Assembly: GCF_027943255.1 (NCBI RefSeq) | Contig: NC_072897.1 | Span: 59,234,406 to 59,298,405 of the forward strand | Length of the DNA stretch: 64,000 bases | Source: Anastrepha obliqua | Taxonomy: Eukaryota > Arthropoda > Insecta > Diptera > Tephritidae | Reading direction: 5' to 3' | Made by a program: the position numbers and the translations under genes | The notes under the pieces: model-generated | Told to the model about the DNA's origin: nothing | The model's database searches: none | What the model saw: only the letters and a program-made list of their open reading frames with translations | Shown here: piece by piece, positions 19,331 to 29,819 of the stretch | Layout of the letters: each line of letters begins with the position of its first letter | Position numbering within the stretch: the first letter of the stretch is position 1

Positions 19331-22300
19331 TTACGCGATTTTGGCCGAGATTAACAAAGAGCGCCAGTCGTTTCGTTCTCGTGCTAACCGGCGCCAATTG
19401 GACACACCAAGTGAAGCCAAGTCCTTCTCCACCTGATCTTTCCAACGCAGAGGAGGCCTTCCTCTTCCTCTGCTACCACCAGCTGGTACCGCATCGAATA
19501 CTTTCAAAGCCGGAGCGTTTGTATCCATTCGGACGACATGACCCAGCCAACGAAGCCGCTGGATCTTTATTCGCTGCGCTATGTCTATGTCGTCGTAAAG
19601 CTCATACAGCTCATCGTTCCATCGTCTGCGATATTCGCTATTGCCAACGTGCAAAGGTCCAAAAATTTTACGCAGAATCTTTCTCTCGAACACTCCAAGC
19701 GTCGCTTCATCGGATGTTGTCATCGTCCAAGCTTCTGCGCCATACGTTAGGACGGGCATGATGAGAGTCTTGTAGAGTGTTAGTTTTGTTCGTCGAAAGA
19801 GGACTTTACTGCTCAATTGCCTACTTAGTCCAAAGTAGCACTTGTTGGCAAGAGAGATTCTACGTTGGATTTCAAGGCTGACATTATTATCGGTGTTAAT
19901 GTTGGTTCCTAAATACACGAAGTCTTTTACAACCTCAAAATTATAACTGTCTACAGTGACGTGGTTGCCGATACGCGAGTGCGCCGACTGTTTGTTTGAA
20001 GACAGGAGGTACTTCGTTTTGTCCTCGTTCACCACCGGACCCATTCGCTTTGCCTCTTTATCCAGTTTGGAGAAGGCAGAACTAAGAGCGCGATTGTTAA
20101 GGCCGATGATGTCAATATCATCGGCATACGCCAGCAATTGTACGCTCTTATAAAAAATTGTGCCTGAGCGATTAAGTTCTGCGGCTCGTACGATGCTCTC
20201 CAACATCAGGTTAAAGAAGTCACACGACAGCGAGTCACCCTGTCTGAAACCTCGTTTGGTATCAAACGGCTCGGAGAGGTCCTTCCCAATTCTGACGGCG
20301 CTGCTGGTGTTGAGCAACGGCATCTTACATAGCCGTATTAGTTTTGTGGGGATACCAAATTCAGACATCGCGGCATACAGGTAACTCCTTTCCGTACTGT
20401 CGAATGCAGCTTTGAAATCGACGAAAAGATGGTGTGTGTCGATTCTTCTTTCATGGGTCTTTTCCAAGATTTGGCGTATTGTGAATATTTGGTCGATGGT
20501 AGACTTTCCAGGTCTGAAGCCACACTGATAAGGTCCAATCAGTTGGTTGACGGTGGGCTTCAGCCTTTCACACAATACGCTCGCTAGAACCTTATAGGCG
20601 ATATTTAGAATAGTAATCCCGCGGTAATTGGCACAAATTGCAGGATCGCCCTTCTTATGGATTGGGCAGAGCACACTTAAATTCCAATCGGCAGGCATGC
20701 TTTCATCCGACCATATTTTGCATAGGAGCTGATGCATGCACCTTACCAGCTCCTCGCCGCCATGTTTGAATAGCTCAGCCGGCAGTCCGTCGGCACCCGC
20801 GGCTTTGTTGTTCTTTAGCCGTGATATTGCTATTCTCACCTCGTCATGGTCGGGTAACGGAACGACAATTCCGTCGTCAACGATTGGGGTATCGGGATCT
20901 TCACATTCTCTATGACATGCGCAGCTGTCACCGTTTAACAGGTTCGAGAAGTGTTCCCTCCATAATTTAAGATTGCTCTGTACGTCAGTCACCAGATCGC
21001 CGTCTTTGTTCTTACAGGACAACGCCCCGGTCTTAAAACCTTCTGTAAGCCGCCGAACTTTCTGGTAAAATTTTCGGGCGTTGTTCCTATTGGCCAGCAT
21101 CTCAAGCTCCTCGCACTCACGTATTTCGGCCTCTCGTTTCTTCTGTCGGATAATACGTCTCTCTTCCTTTTTTAGCTCTCTGTAGCGATCCCACATGGCT
21201 CGCGTTGCGCCCGATCGCAGCGTGGCTCTATAGGCGGCATCTTTTCTTTCGGCGGCAGCATGACATTCCTCGTCGTACCAATTGTTTTTTTGGGCTCGCC
21301 GGAATCCGATTTCTTCTTCGGCGGCGGTACGTAGGGAACGAGAAATGTTGCTCCATTGCTCGCGCATGCCGGTGTGTTGGGCAGTGCTCTCCGAGAGCAG
21401 GAGTGAGAGTCGAGTGGCGAATCTTCTGGCTGTCTGTTGTGATTGCAGCTTTTCGATGTCGAGCATTCTTTGCGTAGGTAGATGTACGTTTTTTGCTGCA
21501 CAGAGGCGTGTGCGCAGTTTGGCTGCAACAAGGTAATGATCCGAGTCGATGTTGGGTCCTCGGATCGTACGTACATCTAATACACTAGAAGCGTGTCTTC
21601 CATCTATCACAACATGATCGATCTGGTTTCGCGTTTTTCGATCAGGAGACAGCCAGGTAGCTTGGTGTATCTTTTTATGCTGGAATCTGGTGCTGCAGAC
21701 TACCATGTTTCGGGCCCCGGTGAAGTCGATCAGCCTCCGTCCGTTGCCGGATGTTTCGTTGTGTAGGCTGAATTTTCCGACTGTGGGACCAAAAATTCCC
21801 TCCCTGCCCACCCTGGCGTTGAAGTCGCCAAGCACGATATTTATGTCGTGGCGGGGGCAGCGCTCATAGGAACGTTCCAAGCGCTCATAGAAAGAATCCT
21901 TGGTCGCATCGTCCTTCTCTTCCGTCGGGGCGTGAGCGCAAATTAGCGAGATGTTAAAAAATCGCGCTTTGATGCGGATTGTTGCGAGACGCTCGTCCAC
22001 CGGAGTGAACGACAGTACTTGGCGACAAAGTCTCTCTCCCACAACAAATCCGACACCGAATTTGCTCTCCTTTACATGGCAGCTGTAGTAGACGTCGCAA
22101 GGTCCTATGTTTTTCTTACCTTGCCCCGTCCATCGCATCTCTTGGATGGCAGTGATGTCAGCCTTTACTCTCACGAGGACATCAACCAGCCGGGCAGAGG
22201 CACCTTCCCCATTAAGGGACCGGACATTCCAGGTGCATGCCCTCAAATCGTATTCCTTATTTCGTTTGCAGGGGTCGTCATCATTGTTGGAAGTTCTCAT
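19331..22300 (-). CDS. RTE-clade LINE ORF: endonuclease and reverse transcriptase, intact
   Basis: A single open frame of 989 codons starts at an ATG (22298-22300) that has an in-frame stop five codons upstream. Residues 1 to about 265 form an APE-like endonuclease with T-W-N-V-R-S-L, the Q-E-M-R-W Glu, G-D-F-N-A-R-V-G and the final S-D-H-Y. The RT domain follows, with the F-V-D-F-K-A-A-F-D-S block and the catalytic Y-A-D-D (L-A-Y-A-D-D-I-D-I). A C-terminal domain with G-R-G-R-P-P-L-R-W-K-D-Q-V ends the protein. Layout, length and short 3' UTR fit RTE. The enzyme would nick the target and copy its own RNA by target-primed reverse transcription. All motifs are present, so it may be active. It lies inside the inverted-repeat-bounded insertion. 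Confidence 0.9.
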   Translation of the reverse strand: MRTSNNDDDPCKRNKEYDLRACTWNVRSLNGEGASARLVDVLVRVKADITAIQEMRWTGQGKKNIGPCDVYYSCHVKESKFGVGFVVGERLCRQVLSFTPVDERLATIRIKARFFNISLICAHAPTEEKDDATKDSFYERLERSYERCPRHDINIVLGDFNARVGREGIFGPTVGKFSLHNETSGNGRRLIDFTGARNMVVCSTRFQHKKIHQATWLSPDRKTRNQIDHVVIDGRHASSVLDVRTIRGPNIDSDHYLVAAKLRTRLCAAKNVHLPTQRMLDIEKLQSQQTARRFATRLSLLLSESTAQHTGMREQWSNISRSLRTAAEEEIGFRRAQKNNWYDEECHAAAERKDAAYRATLRSGATRAMWDRYRELKKEERRIIRQKKREAEIRECEELEMLANRNNARKFYQKVRRLTEGFKTGALSCKNKDGDLVTDVQSNLKLWREHFSNLLNGDSCACHRECEDPDTPIVDDGIVVPLPDHDEVRIAISRLKNNKAAGADGLPAELFKHGGEELVRCMHQLLCKIWSDESMPADWNLSVLCPIHKKGDPAICANYRGITILNIAYKVLASVLCERLKPTVNQLIGPYQCGFRPGKSTIDQIFTIRQILEKTHERRIDTHHLFVDFKAAFDSTERSYLYAAMSEFGIPTKLIRLCKMPLLNTSSAVRIGKDLSEPFDTKRGFRQGDSLSCDFFNLMLESIVRAAELNRSGTIFYKSVQLLAYADDIDIIGLNNRALSSAFSKLDKEAKRMGPVVNEDKTKYLLSSNKQSAHSRIGNHVTVDSYNFEVVKDFVYLGTNINTDNNVSLEIQRRISLANKCYFGLSRQLSSKVLFRRTKLTLYKTLIMPVLTYGAEAWTMTTSDEATLGVFERKILRKIFGPLHVGNSEYRRRWNDELYELYDDIDIAQRIKIQRLRWLGHVVRMDTNAPALKVFDAVPAGGSRGRGRPPLRWKDQVEKDLASLGVSNWRRLARERNDWRSLLISAKIA

Positions 22301-22571
22301 CCGAGGCTTTCCTTAGTAGTGTGCCGAAAAATCTTATGAAATTCCTCAGTAGTTTGGTAAACGCAGAAAAAATCTGAATTCCTGTCCTAGCGTGGTAAGT
22401 AAATATAGAAACCCTCCACTCGCGTCACTCGCGTGGTAAATATCTGCAATTCCCCACTAGTGAGGAAAGTTGAATTTGAAATTACCTTAGTATGAATCTA
22501 CAAATTAGTACTCGAAAAAAGCTCATTTAACATTTGCTTCTTCTCATTGCATTAACATTCTCTGCTTCAAC
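22301..22571. other. Flank between the RTE ORF and unit A, ending in the right inverted repeat
   Basis: No ORF. The part nearest the ORF could be the RTE 5' UTR. The right part (22528-22564) is the terminal inverted repeat of the 6.57-kb insertion, followed by the 7-nt putative target duplication CTTCAAC. Confidence 0.55.
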
Positions 22572-22589
22572 TGACGCCCGAGCAGAGAC
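22572..22589 (+). promoter_or_regulatory. Primer binding site-like sequence (tRNA-Lys type), unit A
   Basis: The 18 nt directly after the LTR end resemble the complement of the 3' end of a lysine tRNA, as used by several retroelements, with three mismatches. One mismatch is in the TGG that should pair with the tRNA CCA end. Identical copies start at 30249, 36578, 42907 and 49255. The comparison is with the well-known lentiviral tRNA-Lys primer site and is from general knowledge. Confidence 0.45.
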
Positions 22590-23302
22590 CGTTTTAAAAG
22601 TTCGCGATTAAATGGGGCTTAAAATGTTGCGCGAGAAAAGAGTGCAACCGCAAATAACAAGCTGCAAGGACACGAATCGAGAGCCGGTCCAGCGTTGGAT
22701 TCCTATAGGAAGAACGCACGCTTCAAGTAGTGCGACTTGGAGGTGCCAGCAAAGGATAGCAAAGACGACACCCCACCGCCGGGAAGTGCATATAGTAAGG
22801 ATAGTATTAAGACTATTATATATTATTAAAGTAGTATTAAGAATTATAAAAAAATTCAGAAAATTATTAAAAAAGTGTAACTTCAAAAATACAGAACTAA
22901 TTGAGTTACTGAATTATTGAATTATTTGGAAAACAAAATATAAAGTGAATTAAAAAGAAAATAAGAAAATTAGATAAACATTTAATCCTCAACAACTTAC
23001 TTAAAAATTAAAATAAATAGTGAAGGAAAATTGTAACCAAAACAGATAAATTCGAAAATAAGAAAGCTTATTAATATATGATAGAAATATTTTTCCATTA
23101 ACAATAAAAATAATATCTGGCTTGTACAGCCAATAAAATAACGTAATTCAAGCTGCGATTCCCCACCTTCGGGGGGACCCTCTAGCTTATAACAAAGATT
23201 CATTCTCTGCGATTCACGACCCAAGGGACCCTCCACAGAATTAGAAGGAAAAAAATATAAATAAAATAAAAATTATTACATTAAGGAGGTTTGTTTTAAA
23301 TA
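22590..23302 (+). other. Leader region of unit A with GC hairpin
   Basis: AT-rich leader between the primer site and gag. A small 102-codon frame (22612-22920) is conserved in all units but only because the units are near-identical; it has no recognisable domain. At 23159-23176 a CCCC/GGGG hairpin with a 6-nt loop is followed by two GGGACCCTC words, a candidate structured signal in the ancestral genomic RNA. Confidence 0.5.
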
Positions 23303-24668
23303 ATGCCAAGCACGAGTAATCTTATCCGTCCCTCTGTGCTTCATGCACCCTCACCTGTGCCAGACACACCCTCGCCATATGTATCCAACCCACTCCCTCA
23401 ACCAACTGCTTCTAGCCCATTTAACATGGATCAACTAACAATTTAGTGACGGGACTTGTTAATAATATTTTGAGACAGCAAGGACCGAACATAGTGACCA
23501 CAGACGCAAATCACGTAAATAATATTGGTGAACTCGACAGAATACCATACGTAGTTAGATGCTTGCGGGAATTCTCCGGAAAACCAGGAGAATATAACTC
23601 TTGGAAAAAGAGCGTAGATCGCATTCTCCAGATCTATGAGCCCCTCAAAAGGACGCCTAAATATTATGGCATTCTTAATATTATAAGGCATAAAGTAGTG
23701 GGCAACGCCGACATTGGCCTCGAATCCTATAACATACCATTGGACTGGAAGATTATTTCAAGGTGCCTTACACTCCATTACGCAGATAAGCGAGATCTAG
23801 GTACCCTAGAGTACCAAATTACCTCTTTAGTGCGGGGAAACTTCACTATTCAAGAATTCTATCAACGCGTTTATTCCCATCTCTCCCTTATTCTTGCTTG
23901 GATTCAAGGAATTTGGGGCAGAATCTATGCATTTACTTACCCGAACATACCGGGATAAAGTCCTCGATACTTTCATACGAGGTTTGAAAGGCAACCTAAC
24001 AAGACTTTTGGATATGAGAGAGCCAGTAGACCTTGTTCAAGCTCTCCATCTTTGCCTGAAATTAGAAAACCAAAACTTCCGCTCTCCCTCCGCGCTGGCT
24101 AGTAATAACCAAAACAGGAAGCCTCACGACTTTCGACCATCTCTCTCACCAAAAAAACCTGTTAACGAATTTTATCCCCAGTTGGCATTCATGCCAAGAC
24201 CCCACATACAAGCACAATATATTCTGAATTATCAACGCCCTCAGGTTCCCATTAATAATTGCCGCAATTACCAACCTTATAGATCACTAGGTCAACCTCT
24301 TACTAAACCTCAACTCCCTCGTCCAGAACCAATGAAGGTCGATAGGTCCTTATATTCAAGAGCAGTTTATTATATGAACAGATCGAAAATGAGTAGCCCA
24401 ATGAAAAGACCATCAAATTTTTCCAAACAAGTGCCGCTAAAACAACAGCGAAACTTTCACATAGAAGCGGGTGAACAGCAAAACTGACTATCAGCAAGAC
24501 CCACAGTATAACACCGATCAATATTATGAACAAGACTGGACTATAAATCGTCAGGAGTATGAATCCGCATCGACAGCTGAAGAAAATGGACAACCAGCTC
24601 AGACATACGCTCAGGAAAATTCACTTCCTGAAACCCAATGTCATATCGACATTCATTCTTTAGAATGA
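23303..24668 (+). pseudogene. gag pseudogene, unit A
   Basis: An ATG at 23303 opens 47 codons that end in TAG at 23444-23446. The homologous frame then continues from 23446 in a different register with the capsid-like region ([15 protein letters not shown]). A second frameshift near 23900 moves to a frame with T-F-I-R-G-L-K-G-N-L, and a third near 24475 to a Gln/Glu-rich C-terminus ending at 24668. All three breaks recur at the same places in B-E. The stop overlaps the next start as ATGA at 24665-24668. Gag would form the particle core. Confidence 0.85.
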
Positions 24669-25610
24669 ACAGTTCTTCGTTGCCTTACGTACAATACGAA
24701 GCGAAGAAGGGTAAAATCCTTAAAATACTTACCGATACTGGGTTAAGCAAAAATTACATCCAACCCTGCCATTTCACAACAAAAAAACCTAATGATAAAT
24801 AATTTTTTGCAAATTCCATTGAAGGACAAATCCAAATTACTCATCATACAATTATCAATCTTTTTGGAAAACCGATTAAAATTTTTCGTATTCCCTACAT
24901 TGAAATCATTTGACGGTATCATAGAAAACGACAGTCTTAAAGAGCTTCGTGCTACTAACTATAAACATAAAGAATTAAAATTATACAGCAACTCTCCCCT
25001 ACAGTTAATAAAATAGACATCAGAACTGACCATATGATAGCCACGCAAATAGAAAATATAAATTATTTAACTAAAAAGTATCCCAACCTCTTTACCGAAC
25101 CGGACGAAAAACTAACATACCTATACCACTACTGTGGTAGGAGACATCAGGACTATGTCAGATACTCCAGTATATGTATACTAAATACTACCCCTACCCT
25201 TTGGCAATGAGAGATTTTGTTACCAGTGAAATAAAAAAATTATTAAAAGATAGAATTATTAGACCATCCCGTTCACCATACAACTCACCCATGTGGGTTG
25301 TACCCAAAAAACTAGACACATCAGGACAAGAGAAATACAGACTTGTTATAGACTACAGGAAATTTAATTGAATACTTTGACAATAGCAGATAGATACCTC
25401 ATCCCAGAAATCAGAGAGGTAATCTCGCATTTGGGAAATAATAAATATTTTTCTATCCTTAACTTGAGAAGTGGCTTCCATCAGATTCCCTTAAAATAAT
25501 CCGACATCGAGAAGACGACCTTTTCGGTGAACAAGGGTAAATGTGAGTTCACGCGCCTTCCACGGACTGAAAAACGCTCCAGCAATCTTTCAAAGAGCGC
25601 TATATGACGT
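24665..25610 (+). pseudogene. pol 5' part (protease and RT fingers), unit A
   Basis: The ATG at 24665 overlaps the gag stop. The first frame carries the protease active site L-T-D-T-G-L-S and stops soon after. The protease C-terminus (F-D-G-I-I-E-N-D-S-L) lies in the 24792-25016 frame. RT starts with [10 protein letters not shown], continues with [13 protein letters not shown] and I-D-Y-R-K (25174-25371), then changes frame for I-A-D-R-Y-L-I-P and F-H-Q-I-P. It breaks off after the N-A-P-A-I-F-Q-R-A-L-Y-D block, where a LINE is inserted. Unlike B-E, this unit lacks a 21-bp A-rich expansion near 25060 and reads L-R-S-G rather than L-T-S-G. Confidence 0.85.
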
Positions 25611-28078
25611 ATTTATTTAATTATTTATTTATTTACTTCAGTCTACAGAAAATGTTCTTACAGACTAGTTCTCTTAATTAAATATGGTAAACAGATCAAA
25701 CTTAAATTTTACAATATTATCATCAAACTTAATGATGTTACAATAATTATTACACAATCGTGCAGATTGCACAATAGGTTCATTAAAGACATAATTAGTG
25801 GTATCACTAGAAATGTTGAATTAACGATTAATTCTTAGACTATAAAAAGAAGTATGGCTTTGAAATTGGCTTAATAACTCCTTACAATCGATATTACCAT
25901 TAATGATAGAGGAGCCACGGAGCTACAAAATAAGAAAAGTCGAAAGAACTCTTCAAGTGATATAGTGCACGTTTTAGGTCAAGATCAGTACAACGCAAAA
26001 CTGTGTTTAGAAACTTCAAAACACCCTAAAATTTTTTATTTATTGTTCAAAAACCGATTTATGGTGTTTTTGATGAAGTAAAAATATATCACTAACCCAT
26101 TTTTCAACCGATTTTTTATTTCAATATGGTTTTGGGTAGGGAGTGTATGTGCGTTATGAATGTATATAATTCTCAGATTAAACGATTGACGTTCAAAAGA
26201 AATTTTTAATAACAAGCTCTGATTTGTGCAATTTTTCCACGTTTTTTTCAATGTGATGCAATTTTTCGGCCACTATTCTCCAACGGGCACCACAATTATA
26301 TACATATTTTTAAACTCCAATAAAATGTGCTCGGAATAATATTACATTGAAAACTGTAAAAGTTACAATGTTTTTTAAAAAAATTTTTTTTTTCACATTT
26401 TTAAAAATCCTGCTGAACCGAGACTGCGAGAGAATACCGCATGACTGATAGTGCTTTAGTGCTCATTGTGGCTAATTTTGAAAGACAGCAATAAGTTTAC
26501 ATAACTATGAATACATCCAACATATCAAAATTCATTATAACCAAAGCATTACACAACAGAACCGTTCGCAATTTGCTGGTAAAAAAGTAACTTAATAAAG
26601 TAACCTTTAATAAAAACATTTAATTCAAAAATGTTTCATTTTTTAACAGTATTTTATGTTCAAATTAGCCACTCTTGTATTGCATCGAAAAAACTCAGCT
26701 CAGGTTGCTTTAGATTCGTTTGGTTAGCTTTATTTTAGTTACGAATTTCCTGTAAGGTTATGCTAGGTAAAGATTACGTTTATTTGTAGATGTTTTGAAA
26801 CGAGTACACGTAGAAGTACAATGTATATTTAGTGAAGTAAGATTAGGATACGTTATTCAAGGTTTCGTCGAGTTTGGATAGGTTGGCATTACAAACTAAT
26901 CAAAATGACTTCCTTTTGCAATACAGGAAGCAGCACAATGGGTTCGATTGTCTCATATTGTGTACGGTTGCATTGATTTCGATAACATTAGGTTAGGTGA
27001 GGTTTAGTTGGATAATACTACGTCCGGGTAAGTCAGAAAACTGCAGAAGTAAGTCAGCAAATTGCTTTACTTTTTGCATTATTTTTTTTTCTTTTACGTT
27101 ATAATATTCTTCTACGGTCTCTGTTCAACTCGAGAATGTTCTGTTTTTATTTTATTTCTACAAAGCCGGTCTTCACTTGGAAAATTTCTTATCAATTTTA
27201 ATGAAATAATGCTTGCTACTTCGACGCATTTTGATCGATTTTTGAAATTAAATGCTTTTTACATTCGGAATAGACACAGCTATAAGAGTTTTTACTAATA
27301 AATAAACCTTTCATTTCAATATTATCGACAATATCTCCTTAAACTCGAAAAAATTCTAAAAATTGACTACAATTTAAGTTTTGTGTTGAAAAATCAGTGG
27401 TTATTTTTGCTGAGCGTGAAGAATAGAAGACATAAGTCAGAAGAACTAACATTTAGCTCAACAAAACTGTTTCAAGATTGGAAATCGGACGAGCTACAAA
27501 TTTTTAAGTGTCGGAAAACACCAAAAATTTGTTTTTGAATAATAAATAAAAAATTTGAGGGTGTTAAACATTTTTTGAACACGGTTCCGCGTCGTTTTCG
27601 GCTAGATCTACAGTGCTCATCATGTCACTTCAAAAGTTCTGATTCACTGTAACACCGTGTTATTGAGAAGTATATTCGACTATCATGTAATGACTGTAAG
27701 CCAAGTAATTTGCGGCGACTTATATAAGAGGCAGAACAATCTTGCCAGCCCATTTTAAACAACTCTATTTTTGTGAAAATCTTTTGTACATTTTCAATTT
27801 TCCTCGAATCAACCTCAAGTATGGGTTCCTTATTAATGAACAGTACTCTATACGAGATCATACTAAGGCAACATAAAGGGATTTCAACGTTTGAGTGTTT
27901 CTAAAATCAGTGGAATTTCTTCTGATGAAACCAACCATTGCAAATGCTTTAGATGTTACATAATCAATATGCTTAGTGAAGGAAAGTTTAGTATCAAAAA
28001 TAATACCAAGATCTTTCATTTCCTACTTCCTAATTAGGATACAGTTATATTATTTAATTTGTAGTTAACACAAATATA
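25611..28078 (-). mobile_element. LINE insertion in the RT gene, unit A copy
   Basis: The left end is a TAAA-type simple-repeat tail (minus-strand 3' end). On the minus strand, about 28040-27625 encodes the end of a LINE RT (K-D-L-G-I-I-F-D-T-K-L-S-F-T-K-H, then S-R-I-E-Y-C-S) with stops and frameshifts. This fits the Jockey/CR1 group by motif, clade unproven. The remaining 2 kb to the left is non-coding. The insertion falls between the RT fingers and the Y-I-D-D palm motif of the host element. This copy lacks two short segments present in B-D (near 26340 and 26822) and has a 20-bp segment near 26432 that B and C lack. Confidence 0.8.
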
Positions 28079-28275
28079 GGGAAATTTTGTAAAGTCTACA
28101 TAGATGACATTATTGTTTTCGACAAAGATGAACAAAGCCGCCTTCAGAATGTGGGTAAGATTTTCGACTCGATCAAAAAAGCAAACATGAAGGTCCAGCT
28201 GGACAAATGTGAAGTGGAATTTCTAGATTTCATTGTCTCCCCCACAGGAATAAAAACCAATAAGCAATATTTTCG
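28079..28275 (+). pseudogene. RT palm and thumb remnant, unit A
   Basis: The frame resumes with the catalytic motif (K-V-Y-I-D-D-I-I-V-F), then the L-D-K-C-E-V-E-F-L block and the S-P-T-G-I-K connection. It continues the RT interrupted at 25610. Unit A reads C-K-V at the start; B-D have a stop there instead (TGTAAA against TGTTAA). Confidence 0.85.
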
Positions 28276-28605
28276 GCTGTTCTTGAGCGACGTGCACGGG
28301 TTTTATTTTTCACATCACTAACTTGTTTCAACAGCTCGAATTTTTTCACCAATTTCTGTATTGCGGTTCGGTGTGCTTCACGATGACCCAAAAATGTTCA
28401 AGTTTTTCGAACCGTTTTTGCTAAATTTTCCCCATTTTTAGAGTGAATTTTAATAATTTCAATGCGTTGTTTAAGCGTGTATCGCTGCATTTTTATTAAT
28501 GGCGTCGTTTCTACTTGTCACATATCGAAAAATGACAGCTTCAAAAGTGGCCTCTACCGAAATAGCGGGCTATTCAAAATTACACCTGTTATTGGAAAAC
28601 CCTTT
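28276..28605 (-). pseudogene. Mariner/Tc1-like transposase N-terminal scrap, unit A copy
   Basis: On the minus strand an ATG at 28490 opens M-Q-R-Y-T-L-K-Q-R-I-E-I-I-K, a helix-turn-helix start typical of mariner/Tc1 transposases. The frame decays with stops after about 50 codons. The right side (about 28510-28605) resembles a terminal region. The scrap replaces the RNase H domain of the host pol, whose end resumes at about 28610. Confidence 0.7.
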
Positions 28606-29799
28606 ATAAGTCCGGCAGAATAAACGTCGTCGCAGACTCGATATCCAGACCCCCACAAACTGTTTTAATACTCTTACAACTAAAACCATAGCAACTAAAG
28701 CTCCTCTCACCTTCTTATTCTGAAGCCCCCATAAATGCTTTCAAGAACCAACTATTCTGAATGATTGGGGACGAAGACAGCTATGCGTTCCGACTACATA
28801 TTTCCAAGCTTTCACAAGCACACTATTATAAAACAAAGTTATTCTGACCAAGACATCATAAACATTTTCAAACGCTACCTCGATCCAGCACTCGTTAACG
28901 GACTGTACATCACAGCAAGACTGATGGCAAAATCCAAGAGATATTCCCATTCCAATTTAGTAATATTAAAAATCGTTATACTCAAACTTTACTAAAGTAT
29001 GTCACATCAGATATCGAACAGAAACAAATTATCATCCAAGAACATCAGCGAGCTCATAGAAACAGCCGTGAAAATAAAGCCCAAATTCTGCGCAAATTCT
29101 ACTTCTCAAGAATACATGCATTGAACAGTTCGTAAGAAATGTTGAACTTGACGTGCACAGAAATACGATAGACATCCAACAAAAACATAGATTCAGCCGA
29201 CCCTCATTCCACAGCCTCCGGGCGAAATAGTTCATATCGACATATATTCGACGGAAAAAAATTAATTCTAACCTCATCACTCGATTTGATCATTACTCAA
29301 AAATCAAATGTTCATTGACCTTTACACCACACCGCCTTACAGTAGCACAAGTAATGGACAAATAGAAAGATTTCACAGTGCACATTCCGAAATCATGAGA
29401 TGCCTGAAAGCAAATCAAACGGCAAAAACATTCGAAGAACTTCTATTCAAATCAGTACAAGAATACAATTCCTCAATACATTCAACGACAAAGAATAAAC
29501 CAATAGAAACATTTTTTGGAAATAGAGTTTATAGTGACCCACAACAGTTAGAACAACAAAGACAAGGTAACATTGCTGTACTTAAGAAAAAGCAAGAACT
29601 AGATCGCACATATAATGACAAAAATAGACCTGAAACCAAGAACTTCTCACCCGGAAAAGTCATTTACGTTAAAATAAATAAAAGATTAGGTTCCAAGCTA
29701 ACTCTGAAGTATAAAAAGGAGACGATTTCTGAAAAGCACAGGACAACGGTTAAAACAGTATCGTTACGAACAATTCACAAGTCTCTAATAAAACATTAA
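28606..29799 (+). pseudogene. RNase H end and integrase, unit A only
   Basis: The start encodes N-V-V-A-D-S-I-S-R, the end of RNase H. Frames with many stops follow, including a degraded HHCC region with Q-R-A-H-R-N-S near 29040-29070. The frame 29308-29799 then encodes the integrase core end (S-T-S-N-G-Q-I-E-R-F-H-S), Y-N-S-S-I-H-S-T and the basic C-terminus (K-R-L-G-S-K). Units B-D lack nearly all of this. Confidence 0.85.
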
Positions 29800-29819
29800 T
29801 TATTTATCTCCCCTTTTCC

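Larger units (their letters stand above)
15999..22571. mobile_element. 6.57-kb insertion bounded by 37-bp terminal inverted repeats
   Basis: The first 37 bp (15999-16035) are the reverse complement of 22528-22564 with only two mismatches. The ends begin CAGAG and finish CTCTG, as in many hAT-like elements. The insertion splits the unit A LTR from its primer site. CTTTAAC precedes the left end and CTTCAAC follows the right end, a 7-8 bp target duplication with one to two changes. Units B-E show the uninterrupted site (CTTTAAC directly followed by TGACGCC). No transposase belonging to the outer element was found. It probably began as a small non-autonomous element and grew by nested insertions. 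Confidence 0.75.

Noticed and set aside
21172..22339. Several frames of 66-134 codons overlapping the RTE gene
   Set aside because: All are alternative-frame or antisense shadows of the 989-codon ORF.
22612..22920. 102-codon frame in the leader, conserved in units A-E as a possible small gene
   Set aside because: Conservation follows from near-identical duplicated units. The frame has no domain, lies in the untranslated leader and no codon-type constraint can be seen.
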